A stretch of DNA of 64,000 nucleotides from Bacillus sp. RO3 (GCF_012911895.1 NZ_JAAXCV010000033.1:62001-126000); one strand, 5' to 3'. Positions 1 through 9,448 are shown, counted from the first letter of the stretch. Notes: a model not told the origin generated them from the sequence alone. Translations and numbers: made by a program.

Positions 1-536
1 AATTGACCCTTCCCAATGGGAGAGCTGTAGGCGATCGTTCCGGCCTTGTCCTCTAATAGAATGTCATCACGATCCGATGTTTCTAATCTTACACCCGATA
101 GCAGATCCGTTTGATATGTATTTCCTTTTTGATCATGTATGAAGGTGCCGTCCACCTCTTCCTCTGACAGGATCATCTTCAAATGGAACATTCCTTTTGG
201 ATTATCCATTAAAAGAAGAATCGTATTCCCTGCTTTCATAAAATTCTCGTAAGCTTCCATATCCTCTTTTTCAGGGATTGAAAAGGGTTCAATCATAATC
301 AGCAGCTGATTGGACTCTGTTGTCGACAGCCTGTCCGGCGATAACGTCCATCGTTTAATAGACCCACTTTCGTTCTCCAAATACGAATATAAGGCTTTCA
401 CTCCTGATGGAGAGGGGGACTCCGATACATAAGCTGGATACTCCTTCGGCTTCTCAGGTGTAAGGAATACACCGATGATGATAAATCCGCTTAGAAAGAC
501 AGTGAGACCTGCCCACGACTTGATTTTTGTTTTCAC
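1..536 (-). CDS. DUF4350-type membrane-anchored protein (3' part beyond window)
   Basis: Reading frame open from a GTG at 536 to the left window edge, 178 codons visible. An N-terminal hydrophobic segment (about residues 7-24) is followed by a soluble region containing SPSPSGVKALYSYLE and a hydrophobic LLIMIEP strand. That arrangement is typical of DUF4350 proteins, whose role is not established. The GTG is forced by an in-frame TGA two codons upstream; an AAAGGAGG ribosome binding site lies about 12 nt before it. It starts 23 nt after the DUF4129 gene, so the two are co-transcribed. In related genomes such genes sit with MoxR ATPase and DUF58 genes; those would lie outside this window (inference). 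Confidence 0.75.
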   Translation of the reverse strand, partial: MKTKIKSWAGLTVFLSGFIIIGVFLTPEKPKEYPAYVSESPSPSGVKALYSYLENESGSIKRWTLSPDRLSTTESNQLLIMIEPFSIPEKEDMEAYENFMKAGNTILLLMDNPKGMFHLKMILSEEEVDGTFIHDQKGNTYQTDLLSGVRLETSDRDDILLEDKAGTIAYSSPIGKGQ

Positions 537-559
537 TACTCATTCCTGCCTCCTTTCCA

Positions 560-1192
560 TCATGAACCTGTCCTATCGTCCAACCACCCCAGAGCTTCCT
601 GTTTGTACGGCAGATACTCTTCCTCATCCACTGTACGCTCGCCGTACGCCACTTCATCAAACAGAAGAGCAAGCTTATAAAACCTGTCTGCCCACTCTTG
701 ATTTACTTTTCGGAGTTCATCATAATACTCCCAGTTTGTTTTCCAGACCCTTGCTTCCAGATACTCTTTTTCATGAAAGTATAGAAGGAGGGCCAAAAAA
801 ATATGGCGAGTTGCTTTCGAATAATCGTCAAGTTCCTCTTGATTTTGAGCTTCTTCAAAATGTCTATCGTAGGACCACTCCAGTTCATTCATGGATTGAA
901 GGGGCTTATTCATACGGAATCTTCGTTTTCTTACACTGCCCCGTATGGAATAGAAAGCAACGATGAGAAGAATGGCTACTGCGATCACCACCAAGGTGAT
1001 CAAAATGCCCGAAGCAGCCCCTCCAGTCGGTTCAAAGGAAGGAAATAATGCTTCCAACTGTTTAGACAGCCACTCTTTTGCCTTTTCCCACCAGCTGGCC
1101 AGCGGTCCCTGAGATTCACGGTCATACTCTTGATATTCTTTGCTATCCATTATTTCTTTTATCTGATCTCTTGCTTTGTTCTCATTCAGCAC
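560..1192 (-). CDS. DUF4129 domain-containing membrane protein
   Basis: About 210 residues. An acidic/basic soluble N-terminus is followed by one strong membrane segment (about residues 63-85) and a cytosolic helical C-terminal domain rich in E, W and Y, the DUF4129 pattern. Function is unknown; the family co-occurs with MoxR/DUF58/transglutaminase genes. Two GTG codons compete as start. The one at 1201 has no ribosome binding site; the one at 1192 has AGGTGAG four nt upstream and is preferred. It lies 83 nt downstream of the multi-pass membrane protein gene and 23 nt upstream of the DUF4350 gene, so it belongs to that operon. Confidence 0.75.
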   Translation of the reverse strand: MLNENKARDQIKEIMDSKEYQEYDRESQGPLASWWEKAKEWLSKQLEALFPSFEPTGGAASGILITLVVIAVAILLIVAFYSIRGSVRKRRFRMNKPLQSMNELEWSYDRHFEEAQNQEELDDYSKATRHIFLALLLYFHEKEYLEARVWKTNWEYYDELRKVNQEWADRFYKLALLFDEVAYGERTVDEEEYLPYKQEALGWLDDRTGS

Positions 1193-1275
1193 TTTTCTCA
1201 CCTGGCTTTCAAATCAAAAGCCCCGAAGTACTGGAACTCCGGAGCCGGACTGGATCCTTCTATTGTTCAAGAGAG

Positions 1276-2211
1276 CTATTGGATTGTGTTATAATCATCA
1301 ATCATTTCATTTAAATCTTCCGCGTCATGTCTCGTCTTCAGGTCAAAGAATATGACCCCGAACGCAACAGCAAACAACATGGATGTAAATAACGTCACAA
1401 CATTGACTATCATCCCATACAGGACACTATTCCCGAGCATCAATCCGAATGTAAATTCGAATGCTGCACTGATGATACCAATGATCAATCCGAGTACAAT
1501 AAATAATCCGAGAATAATCCACCCGCGTTTCTTCGTCAGCCTCCAGCTTCTGCCGAGACCTGGTGCGTTATTTTCTACAGCTGCCGCTCCAAAGTAGAAG
1601 CTCCAGCGGATTAATAAGTAAGCTACCGCAACGGCGAAAGCAAGTATCAGGACAATTCCTGCAACGATCACCCCGATACCCGGTTCAAGAAATGCGGCTC
1701 CGAAAATTCCGAGCATACCAAATATGAAAATCGGGACGAAGACGATACCGAATACAATCAATCCAAATAGGAGACTGCTTCCGATAATCGGCCAAAAGCG
1801 CGAAAAGGCCTCCTTGATCACAAGCTTTACCGTAAATTCTTCATTCTTCCTCATGTGAAGAAGGGCAAACAGAATCGCCGCCTGGGCGATAGGTGCGAGA
1901 ATCATACTGATAAGTCCCACAAGACCTGTACCAAGCTCTGCTGCGATATTCATTTCCGAACCATCCTCAACTGAAAACTCTCCGGAAAAGCTGCTTATCA
2001 CTCTTTCTAACCAGGTCTCTCCTGTACCGAACGTTCTAAAGAAACTGACTCCCGCTGCCAGTTCAATGAGTGCCTGGAGCACATAAACAGGACCTAAAAG
2101 GATTAGGAAAATTAGAAAAAAGTCTTTAAATCGATTCTTGCTTAACCGAAATGTATGGTCCAGTATTTCACCGAACCCCTTCGGTTTACTAAATTGTACG
2201 TTCACATTCAT
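1276..2211 (-). CDS. Multi-pass membrane protein, glycerophosphodiester-phosphodiesterase membrane-domain type
   Basis: 311 residues with a short soluble N-terminus (KPKGFGEILDHTFRL) and about six hydrophobic segments, at roughly residues 35-55, 100-125, 145-170, 175-200, 235-260 and 270-295. This is the pattern annotated as GDPD membrane domain/DUF7544-like in Bacillales, where no enzyme domain is attached. There are no catalytic motifs, so a structural or transport role is only a guess. ATG at 2211 is preceded by AGGGGGAA. It is the first gene of the operon that continues into DUF4129 and DUF4350. Confidence 0.65.
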   Translation of the reverse strand: MNVNVQFSKPKGFGEILDHTFRLSKNRFKDFFLIFLILLGPVYVLQALIELAAGVSFFRTFGTGETWLERVISSFSGEFSVEDGSEMNIAAELGTGLVGLISMILAPIAQAAILFALLHMRKNEEFTVKLVIKEAFSRFWPIIGSSLLFGLIVFGIVFVPIFIFGMLGIFGAAFLEPGIGVIVAGIVLILAFAVAVAYLLIRWSFYFGAAAVENNAPGLGRSWRLTKKRGWIILGLFIVLGLIIGIISAAFEFTFGLMLGNSVLYGMIVNVVTLFTSMLFAVAFGVIFFDLKTRHDAEDLNEMIDDYNTIQ

Positions 2212-2631
2212 TTCCCCCTATGTGTTATATTCATTTTCTGACAATATATCGCTTATTTTACCATTGTTCTTCCCTCAGTTGATGAAATATTTGTCATTTT
2301 TCATCACTAAGCTTACTCGCATCAGCTCTTATAAGATGTCATTTTTATGCTCAGATGCTGATCTTTTCAGGAAGAAGCCCTTCTCCTTTCTATACGAAAA
2401 AGTGACCCGAAAAGTTTCTTATCGGGTCACTTTCTTTTTTATGGCTCTTTTTGTAGACATTGTTGTTATTCTGAGGAAGAAAGTAGAAGTTGAATTCCGG
2501 TGCAGGATGCTCCGTCAACTTTCTGAACATGTCCTGTGAATAAAAACCAGGTGATGAGAGATTGCTTTTCTATTAAGGAAGAAGAAAATTACTTTTAAAA
2601 GCATCAATCTTTACGAGAAAATAGCATTTTT
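2212..2631. other. Intergenic region between the liaFSR operon and the DUF4129 operon
   Basis: 420 nt. It must hold the promoter of the left-hand operon and contains the hairpin terminator at 2397-2440. A + strand reading frame of 133 codons crosses it but has no ribosome binding site, includes the terminator and shows no recognisable protein features, so I do not call it a gene. Confidence 0.6.
2397..2440. terminator. Bidirectional hairpin terminator
   Basis: Stem AAAGTGACCCGA (2399-2410) pairs with TCGGGTCACTTT (2422-2433), with a run of A on the left and T on the right. It can end the liaFSR transcript on the minus strand, about 190 nt after the liaR stop. Confidence 0.75.
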
Positions 2632-3264
2632 TTATTTAGCCAAGTCATGCTTAAAGGCATAAATCACAGCCTGGGTTCTGTCTTGAACACCCAGTTTAGA
2701 GAGGATATTGCTAACGTGGGTTTTCACTGTCTTCAAAGCGATGAACAATTCGTCGGCAATTTCCTGGTTCGTTTTTCCCTGTGTCATCAGGAGAAGGATC
2801 TCCAGTTCTCGGTTGGTGAGTTCTTCGTGGGGGTGAGTTACGGTCTTCTGCCTCATACGGGTCATCATTTTACCCGTGACTTCCGGCTCAAGGATCGACT
2901 GACCATTATACGTTTTCCGGACAGCTTCGGCAATTTCACTCGCTTTCGACGTTTTCAGCATATAACTGACTGCTCCCGCTTCCAGGGCAGGATACACCTT
3001 GTCATCATCCAGGAAGCTCGTGACGATGATGATCTTCGCCTCAGGCCACGTTTGGATGATTTCCTTCGTAGCCTGAATTCCATCCATTTCTTTCATGACA
3101 AGATCCATAAGAATGATATCCGGCCGCATTTCGAGGGCAAGCTCGACCCCTTCTTTTCCATCCGACGCTTCCCCCACAACATCAATATCCGCTTGAGCAG
3201 ACAAGTAAGAAGAAACCCCGATCCTCACCATTTCATGATCATCGACAAATACCACTTTAATCAT
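2632..3264 (-). CDS. liaR: LiaR/VraR response regulator (NarL family)
   Basis: Two-domain DNA-binding response regulator of 210 residues. The receiver domain has acidic pocket D8/D9 and phospho-acceptor D54 (ILMDLVM). The C-terminal LuxR-type HTH runs from about residue 145 (LTNRELEIL ... [11 protein letters not shown]). The [16 protein letters not shown] region and overall sequence match LiaR of B. subtilis, which activates the lia promoter on cell-envelope stress. The start at 3264 has GAGGGTGA upstream and overlaps the liaS stop by 8 nt; the longer frame to 3288 only adds liaS-overlapping residues. Last gene of liaFSR. Phosphorylation by LiaS is known for the family. Confidence 0.93.
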   Translation of the reverse strand: MIKVVFVDDHEMVRIGVSSYLSAQADIDVVGEASDGKEGVELALEMRPDIILMDLVMKEMDGIQATKEIIQTWPEAKIIIVTSFLDDDKVYPALEAGAVSYMLKTSKASEIAEAVRKTYNGQSILEPEVTGKMMTRMRQKTVTHPHEELTNRELEILLLMTQGKTNQEIADELFIALKTVKTHVSNILSKLGVQDRTQAVIYAFKHDLAK

Positions 3265-4306
3265 TTTTTTCACCCTCATTCTCCACAACGGGAACCTTCA
3301 CCTCTAAGCGGGTTCCTTTATTCGGTACGCTGATGATTTTGAACGTGCCGCCGATTTCAATGGCACGCTCCCTCATATTCTGAAGCCCGTAAGAGCTCGT
3401 GACCTTTGATTCATTCACATCAAATCCCCGGCCATCGTCGACTACCCTCAAGATGATAATGGATTCCCTCTTGATCAGCCTGATGTCCAGAGAAGTCGCC
3501 TTCGCATGCCGGAGTGTATTCGAAACCGATTCCTGCAAGATCCGGAAAAGATGATCTTCAATCCCTTTATCAAGTTTCATGTCTTCTATCTTCCACTCGA
3601 TATCCAGAGGAACCTTCTGAGCTAATTCGACCAGGAGCTCCCTCATTCCTTCTTGCAGGTTCTTATCTTTTAACGCAACCGGTCGAAGATGCAGAAGAAG
3701 CGCCCTCATTTCCAGCTGTGACTGATGGATCATCTGTTCCACCATCGATAGCTGTTTCTCTTCTTGAAGGGTACGCCCGGCTGTCGGTGTTTCCGTAATA
3801 GCTGACATCATCATGGATGCAGCGAATAATTGCTGACTGACAGAGTCATGCAATTCCCTCGCCAGCCGGTTTCTTTCCTGTGAAACAATTTCCTGGATTC
3901 TCTTTTCCTGTTCTTCCGCCTTTTCATTGGCAAGCTTTTGGGAGTGCCGGGCTTGATCTGTGAGGTGCTTCCCTAAAGCATCAACCTTCTTCAACACTTG
4001 CCCGACTTCTACCGTCGCGGTTTCAGGAAGGGTGAAACTCCTTCCCTGCTCAACATCCAGTAAGGCGTCTTCAATTTCTCTCAACTGCCGTTTATCCTTC
4101 AAACCTGTCCAAATGCCAAACACAATCCCGAAAAGGATGCTCACGACAAGAATGAACCCTGCTCCGGGGATATCCATCATTTCTTTTTCCCATAATAACG
4201 ACCAATCCTCTAATGGATACAAATAAAAGAATGACAGGGACAAGAAAACTACCATTAAAAGAGAGAAAAGCGCACCTGCAACGACCTGCTTACTTACAGT
4301 ACTCAT
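3257..4306 (-). CDS. liaS: LiaS/VraS sensor histidine kinase
   Basis: 349-residue NarX-type kinase. Two membrane helices (about 8-30 and 48-68) flank a short extracytoplasmic loop. A HAMP-like linker and coiled coil follow, then HisKA_3 with H153 in [11 protein letters not shown] and a HATPase_c domain ([16 protein letters not shown]). It senses envelope damage together with LiaF and phosphorylates LiaR. The minimal extracellular loop is characteristic of intramembrane-sensing kinases. The start overlaps the liaF stop in ATGA, and its end overlaps liaR by 8 nt, so the three genes are translationally coupled. Confidence 0.93.
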   Translation of the reverse strand: MSTVSKQVVAGALFSLLMVVFLSLSFFYLYPLEDWSLLWEKEMMDIPGAGFILVVSILFGIVFGIWTGLKDKRQLREIEDALLDVEQGRSFTLPETATVEVGQVLKKVDALGKHLTDQARHSQKLANEKAEEQEKRIQEIVSQERNRLARELHDSVSQQLFAASMMMSAITETPTAGRTLQEEKQLSMVEQMIHQSQLEMRALLLHLRPVALKDKNLQEGMRELLVELAQKVPLDIEWKIEDMKLDKGIEDHLFRILQESVSNTLRHAKATSLDIRLIKRESIIILRVVDDGRGFDVNESKVTSSYGLQNMRERAIEIGGTFKIISVPNKGTRLEVKVPVVENEGEKND

Positions 4307-5034
4307 ATTCTCTTCACCTCGAAGTCACCGATCCACATCGAGGTAATAATCTTCACCCTCTGAGGAGCCGTATCATATCCGGGTGTCTGATAATAAAGGG
4401 ACTCATTGATTGCTTTCGGCTCCACTTCTTCAAAAATTTCAATCGACCCGGCGAGGACCGAGTGATGGACGCTCACTTCCACATCGTATGGGATCAAAAT
4501 TTCAATATTCCCCAATATGTTCCGAATCGAAACGACAGACGTCCCTTTAGGAAGCACGGTATTCCCCATATCGATGACGGAATCCCCAAACACTCCCTGA
4601 ATATTGATATCATTCCATTCGTAAACGTCTTCCGGTGTTCGTTTCTGTCCAAACCATTCGTTTTGAAGAGCGGACCTTTTCATGATGAGTGGTTCACCGG
4701 GCTGATTGAACGTTTCTTTTATCCTTGGAGAGATATATTTCGGATGCTTCTTGGAATCAGCAAACCGAATGATTATGAATATCAGAATGGCAAATAACAG
4801 AAACTTAAATGCCACGGTATTAAAAATATTGACTGCCAAGCTGATGATCCCGAACCAGAGTAATAACTTTCCGAGAAGACTCGGGAGCTTTTTTCTTCCA
4901 ATATAGATGCAAAAGGCCGCTATGGAAAGAAAGACAAGAACCCCCCCATCATAAAACGAAACTTCCAACAATATTAACAAGGTACCGATCAGTATAATCC
5001 AGCTGATTCCGTCTGACTGTAAGCGATTGAACAA
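4303..5034 (-). CDS. liaF: LiaF membrane inhibitor of LiaSR
   Basis: 243 residues. The N-terminal half has four closely spaced hydrophobic helices (up to about residue 95). The C-terminal half is the soluble LiaF/VraT domain with DINIQGVFGDSVIDMGNTVLP and repeated beta-strand units. In B. subtilis LiaF keeps the LiaS/LiaR pair inactive without stress. The best start is TTG at 5034, because AAAGGAGG lies seven nt upstream; an ATG at 5076 opens the same frame but has no ribosome binding site. No liaG-like gene is found between liaH and liaF. Confidence 0.9.
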   Translation of the reverse strand: MFNRLQSDGISWIILIGTLLILLEVSFYDGGVLVFLSIAAFCIYIGRKKLPSLLGKLLLWFGIISLAVNIFNTVAFKFLLFAILIFIIIRFADSKKHPKYISPRIKETFNQPGEPLIMKRSALQNEWFGQKRTPEDVYEWNDINIQGVFGDSVIDMGNTVLPKGTSVVSIRNILGNIEILIPYDVEVSVHHSVLAGSIEIFEEVEPKAINESLYYQTPGYDTAPQRVKIITSMWIGDFEVKRI

Positions 5035-5142
5035 GGGGGGTCCTCCTTTCTGGTTATGTATATAGGGGTGCAACAAATTCGAAGCCTGATAACCGTTTCT
5101 GAATTTGCTCTATTGGTCATAAAGTCCATATATGATGATAAA

Positions 5143-5170
5143 ACGGGGTGAACCCAGGTGGGTTACCCCT
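5143..5170 (-). terminator. Terminator between liaIH and liaFSR
   Basis: On the minus strand GGGGTAACCCA (5159-5169) pairs with TGGGTTCACCCC (5145-5156), with one bulged base, followed by GTTTTATC. The short T tail suggests partial read-through, as known for the lia operon, where liaIH is expressed far more than liaFSR. Confidence 0.65.
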
Positions 5171-5215
5171 TCAATCTCAAGTAGTATTCGTTTTCTTAGA
5201 CTAGAATACCATGTT

Positions 5216-5869
5216 TTAGGATGGAATGGCTTCGGATTCCTCTTTTTTCACTTCTTTTTCTAGTTTGGCGATCTTTGCATCGATTGTATTTCGATAATAA
5301 GAGGAATTCACCCCGTGCTCTAAATGATCTAGGTATGTTTCAATTTCTTCAAACTTAGAGAAAGCCCCGCTGTTATATCCAGAAGACGATTCAAGGACAT
5401 GATTCATCCTGTTGTGGGCACGGGCAATATTCTCCCTTCCCATCAGCTCCATTCTCTTGATATACATATCCTTCAGCTTATGCTTCATTTCTTCATATTT
5501 TCTTTCCAGCTCCTCAAGTTCCTTCGCTGCGTTCATCTTGGACTCCTGGATGCGTTCTGCACGTTCTTCATAATATTTATGTTCCTGAAGGGCAAATTCA
5601 TACAGACCCTCTTCATGTGCTTTCGATGCAACTTCAGCCTGATATTTTCGCTTATCAGCTAAAGCAGAAGCCTGCTGGTACTCTTTCTGGAATTCTTCTT
5701 TTAGAAGATATTGCCTTTCTACAAGCTTTCTTACCTTCTCCACTTCCTGTTCACACTGTCTCAAGTAATGATTCAATACCGCTATCGGATTTTTCTTTTC
5801 CTTTTTATCTAATGCTTCGTGCATGTCGGACATGACTGTATTTTTGATTCGTTGGAATAAATTTGCCAT
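5216..5869 (-). CDS. liaH: LiaH, PspA/IM30 family protein
   Basis: 217-residue, almost entirely helical coiled-coil protein starting MANLFQRIKNTVMSDMHEAL, the amphipathic N-terminal helix typical of PspA/IM30/LiaH. PspA-family proteins form large oligomeric rings or rods at the cytoplasmic membrane and protect it under stress. Start chosen at 5869, with AAAGGAGAG upstream; a longer frame adds 19 residues without family similarity. It follows liaI by 73 nt and precedes the intra-operon terminator. Expected to be the main LiaR-induced product. Confidence 0.92.
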   Translation of the reverse strand: MANLFQRIKNTVMSDMHEALDKKEKKNPIAVLNHYLRQCEQEVEKVRKLVERQYLLKEEFQKEYQQASALADKRKYQAEVASKAHEEGLYEFALQEHKYYEERAERIQESKMNAAKELEELERKYEEMKHKLKDMYIKRMELMGRENIARAHNRMNHVLESSSGYNSGAFSKFEEIETYLDHLEHGVNSSYYRNTIDAKIAKLEKEVKKEESEAIPS

Positions 5870-5942
5870 AATGGACTCTCTCCTTTTCGTTTTTGGGTTT
5901 GTGAGGCCGGCCTGGTAAGGCATCAAAAAACCTTACCTGATC

Positions 5943-6287
5943 CTAGTTTTTTAATTGAGACCATTCTCTTTCAAAATTTGTGAATGGATCCGCCGATCTT
6001 TCTTCTATCACGACTTCTTCTTGTTTCCAGTTCTTATAGATTACATACAGAACGTAAAGTGCGACTAAACCGATAATGGCAGGGAAGTTGGAAATTGTAG
6101 CACTAAAAGCGGCCAGGCCGATCAGTGCCCATAAGATTTTTTTCATTGTGGAGTCTGTTTTCACAAACCCTTTAAAGCTGTAATACATGATCAATAGTGA
6201 AATCCCAAGCCCCACAATCGGTCCTAAGTTGGCTAACAGGACAATGGCTGCGATCCCCCCGCCTAAAAGCAATCCAAATTTCTTCAT
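5943..6287 (-). CDS. liaI: LiaI-like small membrane protein (lmo0954 family)
   Basis: 114 residues with three or four hydrophobic helices (about 5-20, 22-42, 50-66, 68-86) and a charged C-terminal tail ending in FTNFEREWSQLKN. Listeria lmo0954 and B. subtilis LiaI occupy the same place upstream of a PspA-like gene in the LiaR regulon, and LiaI anchors LiaH to the membrane. Such proteins are sometimes mislabelled as flagellar basal body rod proteins. ATG at 6287 has AAAGGAGGCAACATC upstream. The name rests on position and topology as much as on sequence. Confidence 0.7.
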   Translation of the reverse strand: MKKFGLLLGGGIAAIVLLANLGPIVGLGISLLIMYYSFKGFVKTDSTMKKILWALIGLAAFSATISNFPAIIGLVALYVLYVIYKNWKQEEVVIEERSADPFTNFEREWSQLKN

Positions 6288-6341
6288 ATGATGTTGCCTC
6301 CTTTCTTCTTCATGTCTCTATCCTACCTATTTTCCACATAT

Positions 6342-6385
6342 CCCATAACGAGCCTCAGCTTTATTTTCAAATCAGACTTGAGGCT
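6342..6385 (-). promoter_or_regulatory. Candidate lia promoter with inverted repeat
   Basis: On the minus strand TTGAAA (6365-6370) and TATGGG (6342-6347) are 17 nt apart. An inverted repeat AGCCTCA (6351-6357) / TGAGGCT (6379-6385) brackets the -35 element. Position upstream of liaI fits a LiaR-controlled promoter; I have not matched it to a defined LiaR box. Confidence 0.45.
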
Positions 6386-6420
6386 TAGGGGTTGCAGGAC
6401 CATTCCCTTTGATTCCACTA

Positions 6421-6447
6421 AAAAAAGCCCGTTCCCTTAAGGAACGG
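6421..6447 (-). terminator. Terminator of the M3 peptidase gene
   Basis: CCGTTCC (6429-6435) pairs with GGAACGG (6441-6447); on the minus strand a run of seven T follows. Confidence 0.85.
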
Positions 6448-6459
6448 ACCCTGTAAAGA

Positions 6460-8247
6460 TTAGGTTGTTAACTCCAGGAATTCTTTCACATCTGCAATAC
6501 ACAGATTGATTCCCTTTTCCCAGAATGCTTCTTTCGTAATGTCTTCACCAAGATGTTTCATAGCCAGCTCTTCAACATTCATGATGGCTGTGTCACGGAG
6601 TAGTGCCATGTAGTGATCTTCATAGCTTTCACCGGATTCCAGCGCTTTGGCATAAATACTCAGGGAGAACAAGTATCCAAATGTGTAAGGGAAGTTATAG
6701 AACGGCACACCGGTAATGTAGAAATGAAGCTTTGATGCCCAGAAGCGCGGATGAATTTCTCCAAGGGAATCAGAGAAGGCTTCCTTCTGCGCTTCCTCCA
6801 TCAGTTCATTAAGCTTATCAGACGATACGATCCCTTTCTTCCGTTCCTCGTAGAAGCGGGTCTCGAATAAGAAACGGGCGTGAATATTCATGAAGAATGC
6901 GACACTCCGCTGAAGCTTGTCTTCTACGAGGGCAATCTTTTCTTCCTTTGTTTCCGCTTCTTTCACAGCTGCATCCGCCACGATCATCTCGGCAAATGTG
7001 GACGCGGTCTCAGCGACGTTCATGGCATAGTTCCGATTCAACGTATGCATCGGTTTCAACGCATAGGAGTGAAACGCATGCCCTAACTCGTGTGCAAGGG
7101 TGGAGACGTTGGACATGGATCCTGAATACGTCATGAAAATGCGCGATTGATCACTTAACGGAAAGGACGTGCAGAACCCGCCTGGACGTTTTCCGGGACG
7201 ATCCTCGGCTTCAATCCATTGATCCTCGAATGCCTTCTGAGCAAACCCAGCCATCTCTTCTCCAAAACGGGAGAACTGCTTCAGGATGAATGTTGCTCCC
7301 TCTTCAAATGACATGCTGCTCGTTGATTCTGCCACCGGGGCGTCTAAATCGTACCAGTCCAGACGTTCCTTCCCAATCAGTTGTGCTTTTCTCTCCAGGT
7401 ACTGGACGAAGGGCTTCTTATTTTTGGAAATCGCCCCCCACATGGCATCCAGGGTTTCCTGCTTCATTCGGTTGTATTCAAGCGGCTCCTTCATCAATTC
7501 TTCCCAGCCCCGCTTTTTATAGACATTTAAACGGAAGCCACCCAGGTGGTTGAGCGTCCGGGCGAACAGCTCCTCATGTTGCTCCCATGCTTTCTCTAAT
7601 TTCCCAAATACCTCTTTACGTGTGTTCTCATCTGGGCTAGAAAGGAGATTATTAGCCTGCCCTACCGATAGTGTCTTTCCATCGTGTTCAATCTCCATGG
7701 AGCCTACAATTGTGTCGTACATTTGTCCCCAGCCATGATAGCCGTCCACCGCCAATGCCTGAATCAGTGACTCTTCTGCACTTGAAAGCTTATCTTTTGA
7801 TTTTTTTCTCCACTCATTCAGTACAAATGCAATCTCATTCAGCTGATCATGCTGAAGCAATTCATTCCAGACCTCTTCTGTACAGTCTGAAAGCTGCTGC
7901 TGAAATTTAGTGAAAGTAGACGAAAAGTCGGCACTAAGGCTTGTGACTTCCCCCCTGAGGGAATCGGCTTTCCGGTCATGCATATTTTGAGCTTCCAGAC
8001 AGCTCACGAAGGCACCCGCCTGTCGCAAATACATCATGACCTCTTTTGCTTCTTCAATCAAATGCCATACAAGGTCTGCATCTTTTGGCGATTGAGGCGG
8101 ATGGAATCCGAGGGCATTTTCTGCGAACTGATCTTTCTTTCTATTTAATATATCGAGATGTTTCCTGAATTCCTGAGAATCACTCCCGCCTTGGAAAAAA
8201 ACATCCAAATCCCAACTTTCTGAATATGTATCATGTGTACGGTCCAT
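6460..8247 (-). CDS. pepF: M3 family oligoendopeptidase (PepF type)
   Basis: 595-residue cytosolic zinc metallopeptidase. The zinc motif HELGH is at 386-390 with the downstream Glu ligand in VAETAS (about 413). An N-terminal helical domain begins SWDLDVFF. It degrades short peptides in the cytoplasm. The length and lack of a signal peptide fit the pepF/M3 clade rather than longer PepF paralogues. ATG at 8247 has AGGGGGACAAT upstream. Monocistronic: its own terminator follows, and a divergent TspO-like gene lies upstream. Substrate range cannot be read from sequence. Confidence 0.9.
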   Translation of the reverse strand: MDRTHDTYSESWDLDVFFQGGSDSQEFRKHLDILNRKKDQFAENALGFHPPQSPKDADLVWHLIEEAKEVMMYLRQAGAFVSCLEAQNMHDRKADSLRGEVTSLSADFSSTFTKFQQQLSDCTEEVWNELLQHDQLNEIAFVLNEWRKKSKDKLSSAEESLIQALAVDGYHGWGQMYDTIVGSMEIEHDGKTLSVGQANNLLSSPDENTRKEVFGKLEKAWEQHEELFARTLNHLGGFRLNVYKKRGWEELMKEPLEYNRMKQETLDAMWGAISKNKKPFVQYLERKAQLIGKERLDWYDLDAPVAESTSSMSFEEGATFILKQFSRFGEEMAGFAQKAFEDQWIEAEDRPGKRPGGFCTSFPLSDQSRIFMTYSGSMSNVSTLAHELGHAFHSYALKPMHTLNRNYAMNVAETASTFAEMIVADAAVKEAETKEEKIALVEDKLQRSVAFFMNIHARFLFETRFYEERKKGIVSSDKLNELMEEAQKEAFSDSLGEIHPRFWASKLHFYITGVPFYNFPYTFGYLFSLSIYAKALESGESYEDHYMALLRDTAIMNVEELAMKHLGEDITKEAFWEKGINLCIADVKEFLELTT

Positions 8248-8515
8248 ATTGTCCCCCTAATCAATTTTTCAATAGTCTCTATCCTTTTCTAATTCTCGAT
8301 AAATTGCTTAAATCCTTCAAGATCTTGCAGGAATCCTTTTTTCCTGAACTGTCTTCATTTGGTTTTTAATAGGGCAAGAGTGGAATAGTATATAATAATC
8401 CGTTTTAAACCCTGGGTGAAGGATGCCTAATGCCTGCAGATCTTTCCCTTACTTTTCTCTTTCAGACTTACTGATTCACATGAAAAACTTTTTACCATTA
8501 AGGGAGGTATTTTCG

Positions 8516-9238
8516 ATGAGACTGATCTTAAATAGTTTAGCATTTGCCTTGGTGATCGTGATGAACACCCTCGCTGTCACGTTACCCCTTAACAATCAAT
8601 CCACAGGGGAAATCAGTGACCGTCTCGATATCATGATTACACCGGCTGGGTATGTTTTCTCAATTTGGAGCCTCATATATGTGCTGCTTGCCATTTGGAT
8701 CATCCGGCAATTTCCTAAAGATAGACGGGATTTACCCCTGTATCAGGAAACAAGCGGACTTTTCATCTTAAGCTGTCTACTTAACTCATCATGGATCTTT
8801 GTGTGGCACTACAACTTTTTTTTCATTTCCGTATTAATTATGCTTGGATTATTATTGACCCTTATCGCCCTTTACCGACGAGTGAAGGGCACAGGTCCGT
8901 CCCTCTTGGATTCAGCCCCTTTTTCCATTTATCTGGGGTGGATTTCCGTGGCGACGATTGTCAATATTACCTATTACTTAACGGATATCGGGTGGGATGG
9001 GTTCGCCATTCCTGACTTGGTATGGGCTTACACCGGACTAATCGTTGCATCGGTGCTTGCCTTCTGGTTCCGCATCAGTCAGCACGACCTTCTTTATCCC
9101 CTTGTGTTTGTATGGGCTTTAGCAGGGATCGGTGTGAAAAATCTGGCAGGACATCCGGCCTATTCCTATACCGCCTTCACCATTGCCATGATCCTCCTCG
9201 TATTTAACCTCGTATACAAGCGTACGGGAAAGAATTGA
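8516..9238 (+). CDS. TspO/MBR-related tryptophan-rich sensory protein
   Basis: 240 residues with about seven hydrophobic segments. Recognisable parts are PAGYVFSIWSLIYVLLA, LLNSSWIFVWHYNF and DLVWAYTGLIVAS, a pattern seen in long TspO-like proteins annotated as tryptophan-rich sensory protein. The classical TspO is about 160 residues with five helices, so this is an extended relative. Ligand and role are unknown. ATG at 8516 is preceded by AGGGAGG with 8-nt spacing; upstream in-frame ATGs lack such a site. The word AGGTCCGTCCC occurs inside the gene (8893-8903). Confidence 0.75.
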   Translation: MRLILNSLAFALVIVMNTLAVTLPLNNQSTGEISDRLDIMITPAGYVFSIWSLIYVLLAIWIIRQFPKDRRDLPLYQETSGLFILSCLLNSSWIFVWHYNFFFISVLIMLGLLLTLIALYRRVKGTGPSLLDSAPFSIYLGWISVATIVNITYYLTDIGWDGFAIPDLVWAYTGLIVASVLAFWFRISQHDLLYPLVFVWALAGIGVKNLAGHPAYSYTAFTIAMILLVFNLVYKRTGKN

Positions 9239-9313
9239 CGGAAGGTCCGTCCCTCATTCGTTTGAATAGAACACATCCCCTTGATTTACATTAAGGAAGA
9301 GGGGGTGTGTTGG

Positions 9314-9448
9314 ATGGACGGGAAGAAGAAGAACGTCACTCGTTCCGGTACGGATATCGATGAGGTCAAACGGCTGAATAGAGATTCAGGACTGACTTAT
9401 AATCAAGTGAAGCAGCTAATCGGGGAGAAATTTAACGGGAAGAAATAA
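9314..9448 (+). CDS. Small hypothetical basic protein, 44 residues
   Basis: Begins MDGKKKNVTRSGTD and contains DIDEVKRLNRDSGLTYNQVKQLI. The amphipathic helices (EVKRLN ... YNQVKQL) look like a conserved small Bacillaceae protein, but I cannot name it. AGGGGGTG lies 7 nt upstream of the ATG, and a hairpin terminator follows at 9512, which supports a real transcript. There is no membrane segment or Cys. Confidence 0.6.
   Translation: MDGKKKNVTRSGTDIDEVKRLNRDSGLTYNQVKQLIGEKFNGKK

Noticed and set aside
2138..2539. 133-codon + strand frame between the first two operons
   Set aside because: Starts inside another gene, crosses a terminator, lacks a ribosome binding site and has biased, Phe/Leu-rich low-information sequence.
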